Source of the DNA: Cyclobacterium qasimii M12-11B
GTDB taxonomy: Bacteria > Bacteroidota > Bacteroidia > Cytophagales > Cyclobacteriaceae
NCBI RefSeq assembly: GCF_000427295.1
Contig: NZ_ATNM01000064.1
Coordinates: forward strand, 124,001 to 188,000
DNA: 64,000 bases
Reading direction: 5' to 3'
Notes under the pieces: model-generated
The model's input: only the letters and a program-made list of their open reading frames with translations
The model's database searches: none
Told to the model about the DNA's origin: nothing
In this document: positions 1 through 8,403 of the stretch, piece by piece
How the letters are laid out: each line of letters opens with the position of its first letter
How positions within the stretch are numbered: position 1 is the first letter of the stretch
Made by a program: the position numbers and the translations under genes

Positions 1-1007
1 ACTCCTGGATGTAACAATGCACAAATTTGAAAAGTTAACGATTTACCACCTCCTGTTGGTAAAAGACCAATAACATCCTTTCCTACTATAGCTCTATTAA
101 TGATCGCTTCCTGCCCAGCTCTGAATTTAGTTTTTCTGAATATGTTGTTTAGGAAATAGATTAAAGCACTTTCTTGCTTTTTTGTTTTGTATTCAAATCT
201 TTGAGATTGCCTTTTAATTCCATTTTCCTCAACTTCTTCTTCAATAACTTTTCCTATTTGTCTATAGTTAATACGTCTGTCAGTGAGAACATTGATGTTG
301 ATTGGGTTTGTTTTTTCATCAACAAAAGATTTAATACAGACACCTTCTGTACTGCTTAAATTAGCAGAAATCACTATGTTATTACTGTGATCTTCTTTGA
401 TTAGGGATATTTGAATTTCTTCTTTACTGATTAACTTGTTTAAATTTTCAAATACATCATTTAAATCCTCAATTATTAATTCTTCTTCATCTGTACATAT
501 TCCCTTAATTGTAAATGATGTTTCAACAGGATTTGACATTAACATCAAAAGAATACTTCGTTGAATTTGAGAGAATTCGATTAGTTTTTTTAGGCAATTA
601 TATACTTTATAATTATGTAACCCATATTCACTTGCTTTTTCTGGACTTAAAGACGAAAAATTCTTTATAACATCATTTAGATTGTGATAACTTGCGTTAT
701 TTGAATCACTTATTTCGGCTCTTAATACTGGTTTTGAAAAGTTAAAATTATTTACTGATTCTTGAAAACATTCTTTTAGAAGATAATTACTAATTTTAAT
801 AGATGCTCTTGTAGAATCTCCCCTTGTAATGATATTCCAAGCAACTTTTAATAGAGGACTTACTTTATCGAAATCAATAAATTTTGGCGCATTCAATAAC
901 TCAAAACAAGTGTTTTTCGAGTAGAATTCCTTTACAGTTTCTTTATCTGAATGTTGTATCAGGAACTCATTTAATTCATCTATGTAGTATCCGCCTTTTA
1001 ATGTCAT
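1..1007 (-). CDS. RecQ-like DEAD/DEAH-box helicase, N-terminal part (runs off window)
   Basis: An open minus-strand frame starts at an ATG at 1005-1007 and stays open to base 1, so about 335 residues are visible and the 3' part lies outside. The last 45 or so residues are RecQ-like: FRAGQEAIINRAIVGKDVI followed by LLPTGGGKSLTFQICAL. The second string is the Walker A (motif I) region in its RecQ form. The preceding ~285 residues (MTLKGGYYIDELNEFLIQH at the start) are charged and match no domain I recognise. Classical RecQ has its helicase core at the N-terminus, so this is a helicase with an added N-terminal region. Such proteins occur in DNA repair and in phage-defence loci; which applies here cannot be judged because the neighbours lie outside. 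The helicase-core assignment is firm; the role is unknown. Confidence 0.8.
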   Translation of the reverse strand, partial: MTLKGGYYIDELNEFLIQHSDKETVKEFYSKNTCFELLNAPKFIDFDKVSPLLKVAWNIITRGDSTRASIKISNYLLKECFQESVNNFNFSKPVLRAEISDSNNASYHNLNDVIKNFSSLSPEKASEYGLHNYKVYNCLKKLIEFSQIQRSILLMLMSNPVETSFTIKGICTDEEELIIEDLNDVFENLNKLISKEEIQISLIKEDHSNNIVISANLSSTEGVCIKSFVDEKTNPININVLTDRRINYRQIGKVIEEEVEENGIKRQSQRFEYKTKKQESALIYFLNNIFRKTKFRAGQEAIINRAIVGKDVIGLLPTGGGKSLTFQICALLHPG

Positions 1008-1028
1008 AATTAGTTGTTGTTTTTGTAA

Positions 1029-1110
1029 GCGTTGGCAAGAAATAGCTCTTTTGGTTTTTTCAGGGTTGATTTTTGTGTGATGGCAAAAACCAAATGTGCT
1101 ATTTGTGCGT
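1029..1110. repeat. imperfect inverted repeat in the leader of the helicase gene
   Basis: AATAGC (1041-1046) and TTGGTTTTT (1051-1059) pair with AAAAACCAA (1085-1093) and GCTATT (1098-1103), with a four-base internal loop on each side and a 25-base terminal loop. The heptamer GCGTTGG lies at both outer edges (1029-1035 and 1108-1114) in direct orientation. The element starts about 22 bases upstream of the helicase ATG. It could be an mRNA leader structure or a small mobile or recombination-site remnant. The pairing is visible; the function is unknown. Confidence 0.5.
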
Positions 1111-1179
1111 TGGATTCCATATCTCCTATACTCCAAATTTATTCATTACTTAGGCACTTCTTTATATTGGGCACAACAT

Positions 1180-1221
1180 CTGTATATATACACATTTAGC
1201 ATCAGAGTTGCGTATATACAG
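1180..1221. repeat. short inverted repeat
   Basis: CTGTATATA (1180-1188) is the exact reverse complement of TATATACAG (1213-1221), separated by 24 bases. It lies in the non-coding stretch upstream of the helicase gene, within the same ~300-base region as the longer inverted repeat. The arms are AT-rich, so a chance occurrence cannot be excluded. No gene is supported between 1008 and 1443. Confidence 0.35.
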
Positions 1222-1443
1222 CCTATCTACATCCTCCTTTGCCTTCATTTCTTTGTCAAATTAAGGATTTCGGAGATGGAATCCACCTACGAACAAATAA
1301 AAACTTGTGGTTATTGAATCTTTCAGTGTAAAAAGAGGGAAATCAATTCTGCAGCTTATAAATAGATTTTAATTCAATGGTCAAATTTTAGACCTATGAT
1401 GCCAATTAATTTCGCATTAACCTTTGGCTTGAGCTTAAAATTC

Positions 1444-1850
1444 ATTTAATGACCTCTTCGGGTGAATTATTGGGCTAAAGCCCCAAAATATAATATAACA
1501 TTCTAATCCCCCAGCTGAAGCTGGGGGCTATTGATATTCTGGAATCATTTCGATTGAAAATGCAAATACATTCTATTTTGTGAAGGATATTCCGGAATTA
1601 TTTAACAGAATCTCTTCAATAGAAATGGGCTTCAGCCCATTTATAAAGGACAATGCCATTTCCCCCGGCTTTAGCCAAAATCTAGAGGACAGAAGGGTTT
1701 GTTAATAATTATAGTTTTACCTATGGTTTGGATCTGAAAACCTATGACTTCGGCTCCGCTCAGTCACCGGTAATGTGTTTTAGTTTAGGCTAAAGACTAG
1801 ACGAGTCAAACTCAATTCAACCCCCAAGCTGAAGCTGGGGGCTATTGATA
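1444..1850. repeat. ~400-bp intergenic repeat, copy A, rich in short palindromes
   Basis: This block matches 3187-3587 along most of its length, in the same orientation. It begins with ATTTAATGACCTCTTCGGGT and contains several small perfect hairpins: GGGCTAAAGCCC near 1472, a nine-base stem at 1508-1527 (CCCCCAGCT/AGCTGGGGG), ATGGGCTTCAGCCCAT at 1625-1640, and another CCCAGCTT-type hairpin at 1821-1840. It also carries CTTCGGCTCCGCTCAG, the core of the REP-like elements found elsewhere in this window. No reading frame is supported. It looks like a non-coding dispersed palindromic repeat. The rest of the gap to 2084 holds another REP-like scrap near 1890-1920. Confidence 0.75.
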
Positions 1851-2084
1851 TTCCAAAATCATTACGATTTGAAATAGGACACTTCGACACCATTGGCTTC
1901 GACAAGCGCAGTCACCGGCGCCGAATTATTTGAACTTATCGATATCAAGCTATTTCAAAAACCCTAATTATCAGACAAGCTCTCTAATCCCTATGCCAGG
2001 TCATTACCTTATAAATTTGTTCGGATTTGTAATCCCGAACAAATGAATGGAATCTGGAACGCAAAGGCCTGCTATTTGTCCCAC

Positions 2085-2112
2085 ATTTGTTTTGTAGACA
2101 ATCAAAACAAAT
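2085..2112 (+). promoter_or_regulatory. inverted repeat just upstream of the MDR gene (candidate operator)
   Basis: ATTTGTTTTG (2085-2094) and CAAAACAAAT (2103-2112) form a perfect ten-base inverted repeat around an eight-base spacer. It ends seven bases before the ATG at 2119. Its size and place fit a dimeric repressor site for the oxidoreductase gene. No regulator gene is adjacent, so the binding protein is unknown. Confidence 0.5.
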
Positions 2113-2118
2113 ATTAAG

Positions 2119-3102
2119 ATGAAAGCAATTATCACAACCGGTTATGGATCACCAGAGGTATTTAAACTAGACCAGGTGGCCAAACCTAGCCCAAAACAAA
2201 ATGAAATTCTTGTTCGTATTCATGCATCCTCGGTAACGAAAGCAGACACGATGATGCGAACTGGAAAGCCATATATAGGTAGACTGTTTTTAGGTATCTC
2301 CAAACCAAAACACCAAATCTGGGGAACAGGCTTTGCCGGAGTTGTAGTGGCCATTGGTTCGCAGGTAAAGAAATTCAAAACAGGAGACAACGTTTTTGGG
2401 GAAAGCATCGCTTCTTTTGGTACTTACGCCCAGTTTGTGGCCATACCAGAAGATGGCATTTTGGCACATATTCCCAAATCCATCAGTTATGAGGAGGCCG
2501 CAGGAATGTGTGATGGAGGCATTACTTCCCTTAACTTCCTATGCAATATCGGCAATATTTATCCCGGACAGAAGGTATTAATCAATGGTGCTTCAGGCAG
2601 TTTGGGAGCAGCCGCAATCCAAATCGCCAAACATTATGGCGCCATTGTAACTGCTGTGTGTAGCACAGCCAATATTGCTATGGTAAATTCCCTGGGGGCT
2701 GATACCGTCATCGATTACACAAAAGCCGACTTTACCCAAAACAAGAATAGCTACGACCTGATCTATGACACTGTGGGTACCCGATCCTTTGCAGCTTGTA
2801 AAGATGCCCTGACGGAAAATGGCTGTTATGCATCCCCCGTTTTGGGTATGTCATTGTTAGGGGACATGGTCCTTACTTCTCTTTTTGGAAACAAAAAAGC
2901 CAAATTTTCGGCCACTGGATCATTGCCTAAAGAAGAGATCAAACGCTTAATGCGTGTCTTGCTTGAACTTATTGAGGCAGGGGATTTTAAACCTCCTATA
3001 GATCGCAGCTACAAATTGGAACAAGTGGTAGAAGCACATACCTATATAGACAAAGGCCATAAAAAGGGCAATGTGGTCCTAAAGCCATTTGCCCTGGTCT
3101 AA
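2119..3102 (+). CDS. NAD(P)-dependent MDR oxidoreductase (quinone reductase/alcohol dehydrogenase-like)
   Basis: The 327-residue product has the two-domain layout of the medium-chain dehydrogenase/reductase superfamily. An N-terminal GroES-like domain (residues ~1-120) is followed by a Rossmann domain with GASGSLG at 157-163. The GHE motif and the structural-zinc cysteines of classical alcohol dehydrogenases are absent, so it is probably a zinc-independent, NADPH-using quinone or enone reductase; the substrate is unknown. Length is normal. The ATG follows a perfect 10-bp inverted repeat closely, which suggests repressor control. The gene stands alone and is bracketed by two related ~400-bp intergenic repeats. 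The family is well supported; the substrate is inferred. Confidence 0.85.
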   Translation: MKAIITTGYGSPEVFKLDQVAKPSPKQNEILVRIHASSVTKADTMMRTGKPYIGRLFLGISKPKHQIWGTGFAGVVVAIGSQVKKFKTGDNVFGESIASFGTYAQFVAIPEDGILAHIPKSISYEEAAGMCDGGITSLNFLCNIGNIYPGQKVLINGASGSLGAAAIQIAKHYGAIVTAVCSTANIAMVNSLGADTVIDYTKADFTQNKNSYDLIYDTVGTRSFAACKDALTENGCYASPVLGMSLLGDMVLTSLFGNKKAKFSATGSLPKEEIKRLMRVLLELIEAGDFKPPIDRSYKLEQVVEAHTYIDKGHKKGNVVLKPFALV

Positions 3103-3186
3103 TCCTTTGCTTTCAAATAAGAACCCAGCCAAAATTATAAAGAAAATAATGACATTAATTAATTTTGGCTTTGGCTATTCAAAGTA

Positions 3187-3587
3187 ATTTAATGACCTCT
3201 TCGGGTGAATTATTGGGCTAAAGCCCCAATACAGATAAACCCTAACCATCCCATATCTGAAGCTGAGGGCTATTGAAATTCGGGAATCATTTTGATTGAA
3301 AATGCAAATACATTCTATTTTGGGAAGGATACTCCTGAATTATTTAACAGAATCTCCTCAATAGGAATGGGCTTCAGCCCATTTAAATAGCCATACCATT
3401 TCCCCCGGCTTTAGACAAAATCTAGAGGGCAGAAGCGTTTATTAAAATTAGGTCTTTACCTCTGTTTTGGGTCTGGAAACCTATGACTTCGACAGGTTCA
3501 GCCACCGGTAATGCGTGTTCGTTTGGGCTAAAGCCCCTAAACTCGATAACTCAATTCAACCCCCAAGCTGAAGTTGGGGGCTATTGA
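3187..3587. repeat. ~400-bp intergenic repeat, copy B
   Basis: Direct repeat of 1444-1850. The shared order is: ATTTAATGACCTCTTCGGGT, a GGGCTAAAGCCC hairpin, a decayed GCTGAAGCTGAGGG arm, TGCAAATACATTCTATTTTG, ATGGGCTTCAGCCCAT, TTTCCCCCGGCTTTAG, ACCTATGACTTCG, and CCCCCAAGCTGAAGTTGGGG. One hairpin is degenerate here while the same hairpin is perfect in copy A. The rest of the 3103-3731 gap holds no gene that I can support. Confidence 0.75.
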
Positions 3588-3731
3588 ATTAGGCGAAATT
3601 TTAAAAGACCATTATTTTGGACCTAATGTTTAAACACATGGCCTTAGCTAAAATTCGGAGAACTCAAGGATAGGATTAAGGAAAACAGGACTTTAGGAGA
3701 AAAAAACTTTGAATACCAAGAGCAAAATCAT

Positions 3732-4430
3732 TTACCTAAACCAAATTTGGGTATCCAACCAATCCGCTCTCTTTAAGACGTTCTTTTCAAGTTCAAGAAG
3801 GTACTTTGCCCTATCGGCTTCACTTTCTAAAACCAAGAGTTTTTGGCCATGGTCCCAAACCTTATCTCGCCATTCAGTGATTAACTTGAGCAACAACATT
3901 TCATCAAACCGTCCCATAAGTTTATCGACCAAATCCATTCCAGGTGAGTATTTCTCTACCACCTCATCCTGAACTTTGTCAATCGTTTCGCCAATAATCA
4001 AATTCACCAAGCAATGATCCTCATATCGCTTAACCTTCATTTCATCGGACAAACCGAGCCATTCCGGAGAAAGCATGTCGTACAAGGTAAGGACCAAATC
4101 ATAGTTAATATGAGAATTTACTCCTAGCAATAAATGTTGAATCACATGAAGCTTCTTGGTTGCGGCAGCCTTATGCACTTCCTTCCATACCAGTGGGGTT
4201 TCCTCTCCACAATCATAACAGGTAAGGGCATTGAAATAATAGTCTGCAAAACGATTCAAAAGCTGGCCTATCCATTGAGAATCGTGAAATTTATTTTGCT
4301 CAATGGCAACCAGCATATTGGCTGTCATCATGCTATAACAATGAAGAAAAATGGTTCGATTGTCTTTGTTCGCTTCAAAATTTTTGACTATCGCCATCAT
4401 TTTATCGACTACCCCAATGTTGACCTCCAT
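3732..4430 (-). CDS. DUF5995 family protein
   Basis: The 232-residue protein has no signal peptide and no transmembrane span, so it is probably cytoplasmic. It resembles the DUF5995 family, common in Bacteroidota and Actinomycetota, in the hallmark GVNSHINYDL, the helical character throughout and the WRDKVW segment near the C-terminus. The family's biochemical function is not established. The conserved His and Asn suggest a buried active or binding site, but that is inference. The start is an ATG about 60 bases from a plausible promoter region. It is transcribed opposite to its neighbours and appears monocistronic. Confidence 0.65.
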   Translation of the reverse strand: MEVNIGVVDKMMAIVKNFEANKDNRTIFLHCYSMMTANMLVAIEQNKFHDSQWIGQLLNRFADYYFNALTCYDCGEETPLVWKEVHKAAATKKLHVIQHLLLGVNSHINYDLVLTLYDMLSPEWLGLSDEMKVKRYEDHCLVNLIIGETIDKVQDEVVEKYSPGMDLVDKLMGRFDEMLLLKLITEWRDKVWDHGQKLLVLESEADRAKYLLELEKNVLKRADWLDTQIWFR

Positions 4431-5110
4431 GATCTCTGTTTTTATATTTATATGCCTTTTACACTAATTATATTGGATATCTCTGGCATTCACTCCTACC
4501 CAAAACAAAATGAAAAAAATTATTCACTGAACTTACTATAATTCAGTATTTAAACCAACTATTCCACCATGCTTTAATACCGTTCGAAAAATTAAATCAC
4601 ACAATAGGGGTAATTTGACAGTACATCTTTAACTGATGTTAACTTCTATAACCATAAAAAACTGTTTTAGAAAAAGGAATCTTATACTTGCAGGGAGAAA
4701 ATAGTAGACAATTTAAATGGGGAATTCAATAAATAGGTAGCAGGCTTTTCATTCATTGGAACGTTCGCCCATTTCCCTTATATTTATATTCAACCAATAA
4801 TCGAAGACATCGGAAAAAGTAACGTTTTAAAGCTAAATTAATTTGAGATTTTGCCAGCGTTGTTGCCAGAAATAAGCAAAAATACCGCCAAAATTACGTC
4901 GAACACATCCATCCATTCCATGGGTTAAACGCAATGCCTATTAACTGTTTCGTTGTTTCTAGAAAGAGATAAATGAGAATAAATGTTCAACTAGTACAAT
5001 TTATTGGATCAGGACATTTCGGGAACCTAAATAAATAGCAAAAGAGGTAGCCCCTTTTTTAGGCTAAAAAGTGAATGGCTTTTCTCGTTTTTTACTAATT
5101 AAACAAGCTT
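4431..5110. other. intergenic region, nothing supported
   Basis: This 680-base AT-rich gap lies between divergent genes and must hold the DUF5995 promoter on one side and that of the 152-residue protein on the other. I found no credible reading frame, tRNA-like structure or strong hairpin. It also does not share the palindromic repeats present on either side of 2119-3102. Confidence 0.5.
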
Positions 5111-5569
5111 ATGAAAATCAACCCACTAAAACCAAGACCCGAAATTAGCAATAAGCCGAAATTACACAAGGTATATACGCAATTTGAAAAATTGATTGAG
5201 GAGCTAAAAGGGATAGCCTTAACAGATAAAATAATTGTCTTTATCAATGCATCCATTGATGAGTTGAATTTGATTTCAAACGAAAAATTGAGAAGTCAAA
5301 CCAAAAAGAAACAGTCCAAAATCATCACGCTTGTAGAAAAAAATCTGAAAATTGTCCCCATAAACCATTACCGAAATACCTGGATGGCGATAGGAATGGC
5401 TGCTTTTGGTATTCCCCTAGGTGCTGCACTCGGCGCAAGTCTAGGAAATATGGGATTAATAGGAATAGGTTTACCCATTGGCATGGCCATTGGACTTGCG
5501 GTAGGCACTGGTATGGATAAGAAAGCACAGGAAGAAGGTAGACAACTTAACCTGGAATTGAAATTCTAA
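5111..5569 (+). CDS. hypothetical protein with C-terminal glycine-zipper hydrophobic region
   Basis: 152 residues. Residues 1-88 are charged and Lys-rich, probably helical. Residues ~95-135 are a long hydrophobic stretch with regular small residues (GIPLGAALGASLGNMGLIG and GLPIGMAIGLAVGTG), the pattern of glycine-zipper membrane segments. A charged tail follows. There is no signal peptide, so the hydrophobic region may act as one hairpin or two membrane helices. I do not recognise the N-terminal part. The beta-helix gene starts 55 bases downstream in the same direction, so co-transcription is possible, but nothing links their functions. Confidence 0.55.
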   Translation: MKINPLKPRPEISNKPKLHKVYTQFEKLIEELKGIALTDKIIVFINASIDELNLISNEKLRSQTKKKQSKIITLVEKNLKIVPINHYRNTWMAIGMAAFGIPLGAALGASLGNMGLIGIGLPIGMAIGLAVGTGMDKKAQEEGRQLNLELKF

Positions 5570-5624
5570 GCCCTCTTACTTGTCTGAAAAATAATAAAAG
5601 AAAAATTTAGCGAAGCAATAAAAG

Positions 5625-7016
5625 ATGCCTTTTAACAGATTAAAAACAAGCCTATTAACCATCTTCTTCCTTTCCATTTTAAGTTGGAATGTCGATGCAA
5701 AAACGGTAGCAAAACAAAAATTATCCACCCTTGCCGTCACAAATGAAAATATTGCGACGGTTACAGCCTTGACCAACCATGGGAAGTTTACTTATCACCT
5801 TGACAATACAGGAAATCTTGAAGTTTCAGCTGCGCTACAAGCTATCTTCGATGAGCTTGGTGCTTTAAAAGACGTTTCGGCAACAATTGCTTTTTTACCC
5901 GGAGTGTATTTCCTGGATGCTCCAGTCGTTGTTAAAATGGCCAGTGTCAAACTAATTGGGCATGCCCATGGAGGAATTGACATACATGGTGCAAACATTG
6001 AAAGTGGTACCATTTTCCGACTAGGTAAAAACACTGGCCCAAACTGCATCACCTTTGACTATGCAGGACGAAGCAAAGCTTTTCCGTCAGGAGAAACCCC
6101 CTGGCCCAACAAAAACTTAAAAGTGGAATTGGAAAACCTTTCTTTTGTAGGGTTTAACAATACCGGAGTGAATACTGCCGATGGCTATAGCAGATTTAGA
6201 AATGACGAACCCAACTTTAGAGGGCTGCACTGGTATCCGGCGAAAGACAGGTATCAAGATGTAGAGGCAGAAGGACAGCGGGCAATCGTCTTGCCAAAGG
6301 CACCTAAAGGAGACGGTGTAGCAAAATGTGAGTTGCTTAGGGTAACAGGATGCTATTTCACTGAATTATACGTGGCCATTGACATTGCCGATTGCGACGT
6401 TAGTTACATCAATAAAAACTGGTTTGGGCAGCTGACCTACGGTATCCGGTTGCATGGAAATGGTCAGGGAATGATGGCCAGTGACAATTTGTTTGCGGAC
6501 TTAGAGACGGCATTCAAACTTCATAAGCCGATGTTTTCAACCTTTCACAACAATACCTTCGCCTATATAAGCAAGTGCTTTGAAATTGACGACATAACAA
6601 GTTCAACCATTACTGGAAATGCGGTCTACAACTGGAAAATATCCACAGGTGCAGCAGCATATGGTTCTTTTTGCCATGTTAAAAACTCCATGAATTTAAA
6701 TGTATCAGGAAACAGCATTGCCCAATACCTTGACAGTAGAAAGCGAAGCAAAACAACGGATTCAGAACCAAATGGGCAATCTTTTATTCAGTTCGACAAC
6801 GCAAAACAGCTGATGTTTTCTAACAATATTGTGCATACACTTATTAGTCAGACAGTCGTGCGCCTACACAATTCAAGTAACTGTGTGATTGTGGACAATA
6901 TTATCACCTTTGCAGAGGGTGGCAACGCGGTGGCTGAAACGGGAGATTCCAAGGACAACCTTTACAGGCCTATAGATCCAAAAAACACTGCTCCATTTGA
7001 CAAGTTTAAATATTAA
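5625..7016 (+). CDS. secreted right-handed parallel beta-helix protein (pectate-lyase/GH28-like fold)
   Basis: 463 residues with an N-terminal signal peptide (LLTIFFLSILSWNVDA). After a short linker, residues ~45-440 show the repetitive Asn- and Gly-rich pattern of right-handed beta-helix proteins, for example SSTITGNAVYNWKI, NLNVSGNSIAQYL and LMFSNNIVHTLI. The region around GALKDVSATIAFLPGVYFL resembles the entry segment of pectate-lyase-superfamily proteins. These proteins usually bind or cleave polysaccharides outside the cytoplasm. I cannot identify catalytic residues, so enzyme versus binding protein is open. Downstream genes (DUF1919, SGNH hydrolase) hint at surface-glycan work, but a 539-base gap separates them. 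Confidence 0.7.
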   Translation: MPFNRLKTSLLTIFFLSILSWNVDAKTVAKQKLSTLAVTNENIATVTALTNHGKFTYHLDNTGNLEVSAALQAIFDELGALKDVSATIAFLPGVYFLDAPVVVKMASVKLIGHAHGGIDIHGANIESGTIFRLGKNTGPNCITFDYAGRSKAFPSGETPWPNKNLKVELENLSFVGFNNTGVNTADGYSRFRNDEPNFRGLHWYPAKDRYQDVEAEGQRAIVLPKAPKGDGVAKCELLRVTGCYFTELYVAIDIADCDVSYINKNWFGQLTYGIRLHGNGQGMMASDNLFADLETAFKLHKPMFSTFHNNTFAYISKCFEIDDITSSTITGNAVYNWKISTGAAAYGSFCHVKNSMNLNVSGNSIAQYLDSRKRSKTTDSEPNGQSFIQFDNAKQLMFSNNIVHTLISQTVVRLHNSSNCVIVDNIITFAEGGNAVAETGDSKDNLYRPIDPKNTAPFDKFKY

Positions 7017-7555
7017 TCCCTTTTCAAATGGTTAACATTTCTCCATTTCAGGAATTTTAGTATAGCCAAAAATCTATTGCTTGAAAACTGAGAAAAAGCA
7101 TTTTTTATCAGGCCGGTTCCCTTCAGAGACAGGTCAGGAATTCCCGCAAGTTATACAGTCTCGACAGGTGAACTAATTGAATATTGAAAGGAAACACCGT
7201 GTTATAATCCCAACATTTTGCGCTAACGCAAAACGCCTAAAAGAGGCAGGAAGAATCACTTTAGGCTTGGATCATGGGCATTGAGTTTATGGGGGAATTA
7301 TTTAAATAATGTCATAAACACCAATAGATGAGGCTATAAAAGTTCCTATACAAAAAAACTCCCATTATAGGTAGAGTCATTTTTTTAATTATATTTACAA
7401 TTGAGTCATTTGTTTGCCCAAGCCAGACAATTACGAAAAACATGGATACTACACTAGGCACTTCATAAAATTTAAATACGCATTAGTGAGTCTTTTTAAA
7501 ACTTTAATTGGGTTACAGAAAGGCTTAGGGTCATTTATTTTTTAACAGGAATTGG
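7017..7555. other. intergenic region with two weak hairpins
   Basis: A TTTTGCG-CTAA-CGCAAAA hairpin lies near 7215-7235, and GCCTAAA/TTTAGGC arms flank 18 bases just after it. Neither is followed by a clear U-tract, so I do not call terminators. No coding frame is supported. The stretch directly upstream of 7556 is very AT-rich and probably carries the promoter for the DUF1919 gene. Confidence 0.4.
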
Positions 7556-8332
7556 ATGAATCTGTACTTTAAAAAATCCCGTGAAATTTTAAAAAATATT
7601 TTGTACGCCAGAAGGTTGTTAGCGCGGTACTATTCTTTGAAACGAATACAAAATCATGAGTTCTCTATAATCTCAGACAACTGCTGGGGACGGGAATTGT
7701 ATAGATTTCTTGAATTACCATGCTGTACCCCAACTGTGGGTATGGGTATTGAAAAAGATTACTTAGATTTTATTGAGAATTTAAACAGTGAATCAGCACA
7801 TGAGGTCAAGGAATTGGGCGAAAACCATTGCGAAGCGATAACCGGCACAATTTACCCGGTTGGAAGAACTCCTTATGCGAAAATTCACTTTCTACATTAC
7901 AAAAAGTTCGATTTAGCCCAGCGGCTTTTCCGAATGCGCTTTAAAAAAATCAACACAAAAAACCTTTATTACAAAATTGACTTTGACTACTACAGTTGCC
8001 GAAAAAAGGAGGATATAGAACGCTGGAATAAAATGAATTTACCCAATAGCGTTGCATTTTATTCAGACGACACCTTGAAATTTTATTCCGGAAGAATCCA
8101 CCATGGGGTATACATAAAAAAGAAAAACATTGCGGAGAACAACTATATTTTCGGTTACACGCAAAAGTATTTTGACTATATTACATGGCTAAATACCGGA
8201 ATCCCCAATCAAACCCTCCAATATAGGGTGCTCAATTTTATTTTATTGGACGATGGTTTTAACCTTGGTTTCATTAAATTTATTAAATCGATTTTGAAAC
8301 ACATAACGCCTAAATCCCTCAAAGCAAATTGA
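7556..8332 (+). CDS. DUF1919 family protein (cell-surface polysaccharide-associated)
   Basis: 258 residues; no signal peptide. The segment FSIISDNCWGRELYRFLELP followed by TPTVGMGIEKDYLDFIENL is the typical start of DUF1919 proteins, which occur in capsule and exopolysaccharide clusters of many bacteria. They are suspected to be glycan-modifying enzymes or transferases; the exact reaction is not established. The protein is rich in Lys, Tyr and aromatic residues, and its codons are more AT-rich than most neighbours, which can indicate transfer. An SGNH hydrolase gene follows 71 bases downstream on the same strand, compatible with joint glycan modification. Confidence 0.65.
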   Translation: MNLYFKKSREILKNILYARRLLARYYSLKRIQNHEFSIISDNCWGRELYRFLELPCCTPTVGMGIEKDYLDFIENLNSESAHEVKELGENHCEAITGTIYPVGRTPYAKIHFLHYKKFDLAQRLFRMRFKKINTKNLYYKIDFDYYSCRKKEDIERWNKMNLPNSVAFYSDDTLKFYSGRIHHGVYIKKKNIAENNYIFGYTQKYFDYITWLNTGIPNQTLQYRVLNFILLDDGFNLGFIKFIKSILKHITPKSLKAN

Positions 8333-8403
8333 TTGTGAACAACTTCCCAAAACCTTAACATAAGCTATCTTGAGTAAGTACAAAATGACTAACAGATCCT
8401 AAA

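Noticed and set aside
174-359. Plus-strand frame of 61 codons
   Set aside because: It lies antisense inside the RecQ-like helicase gene, whose minus-strand frame carries clear helicase motifs; the plus-strand frame has no family features.
1096-1317. Plus-strand frame of 73 codons upstream of the repeats
   Set aside because: It runs through inverted repeats and AT-rich intergenic DNA, lacks family features and has no plausible translation context.
7215-7265. Hairpins TTTTGCG/CGCAAAA and GCCTAAA/TTTAGGC as terminators
   Set aside because: No U-run follows on either strand and no gene ends close enough for a simple terminator.
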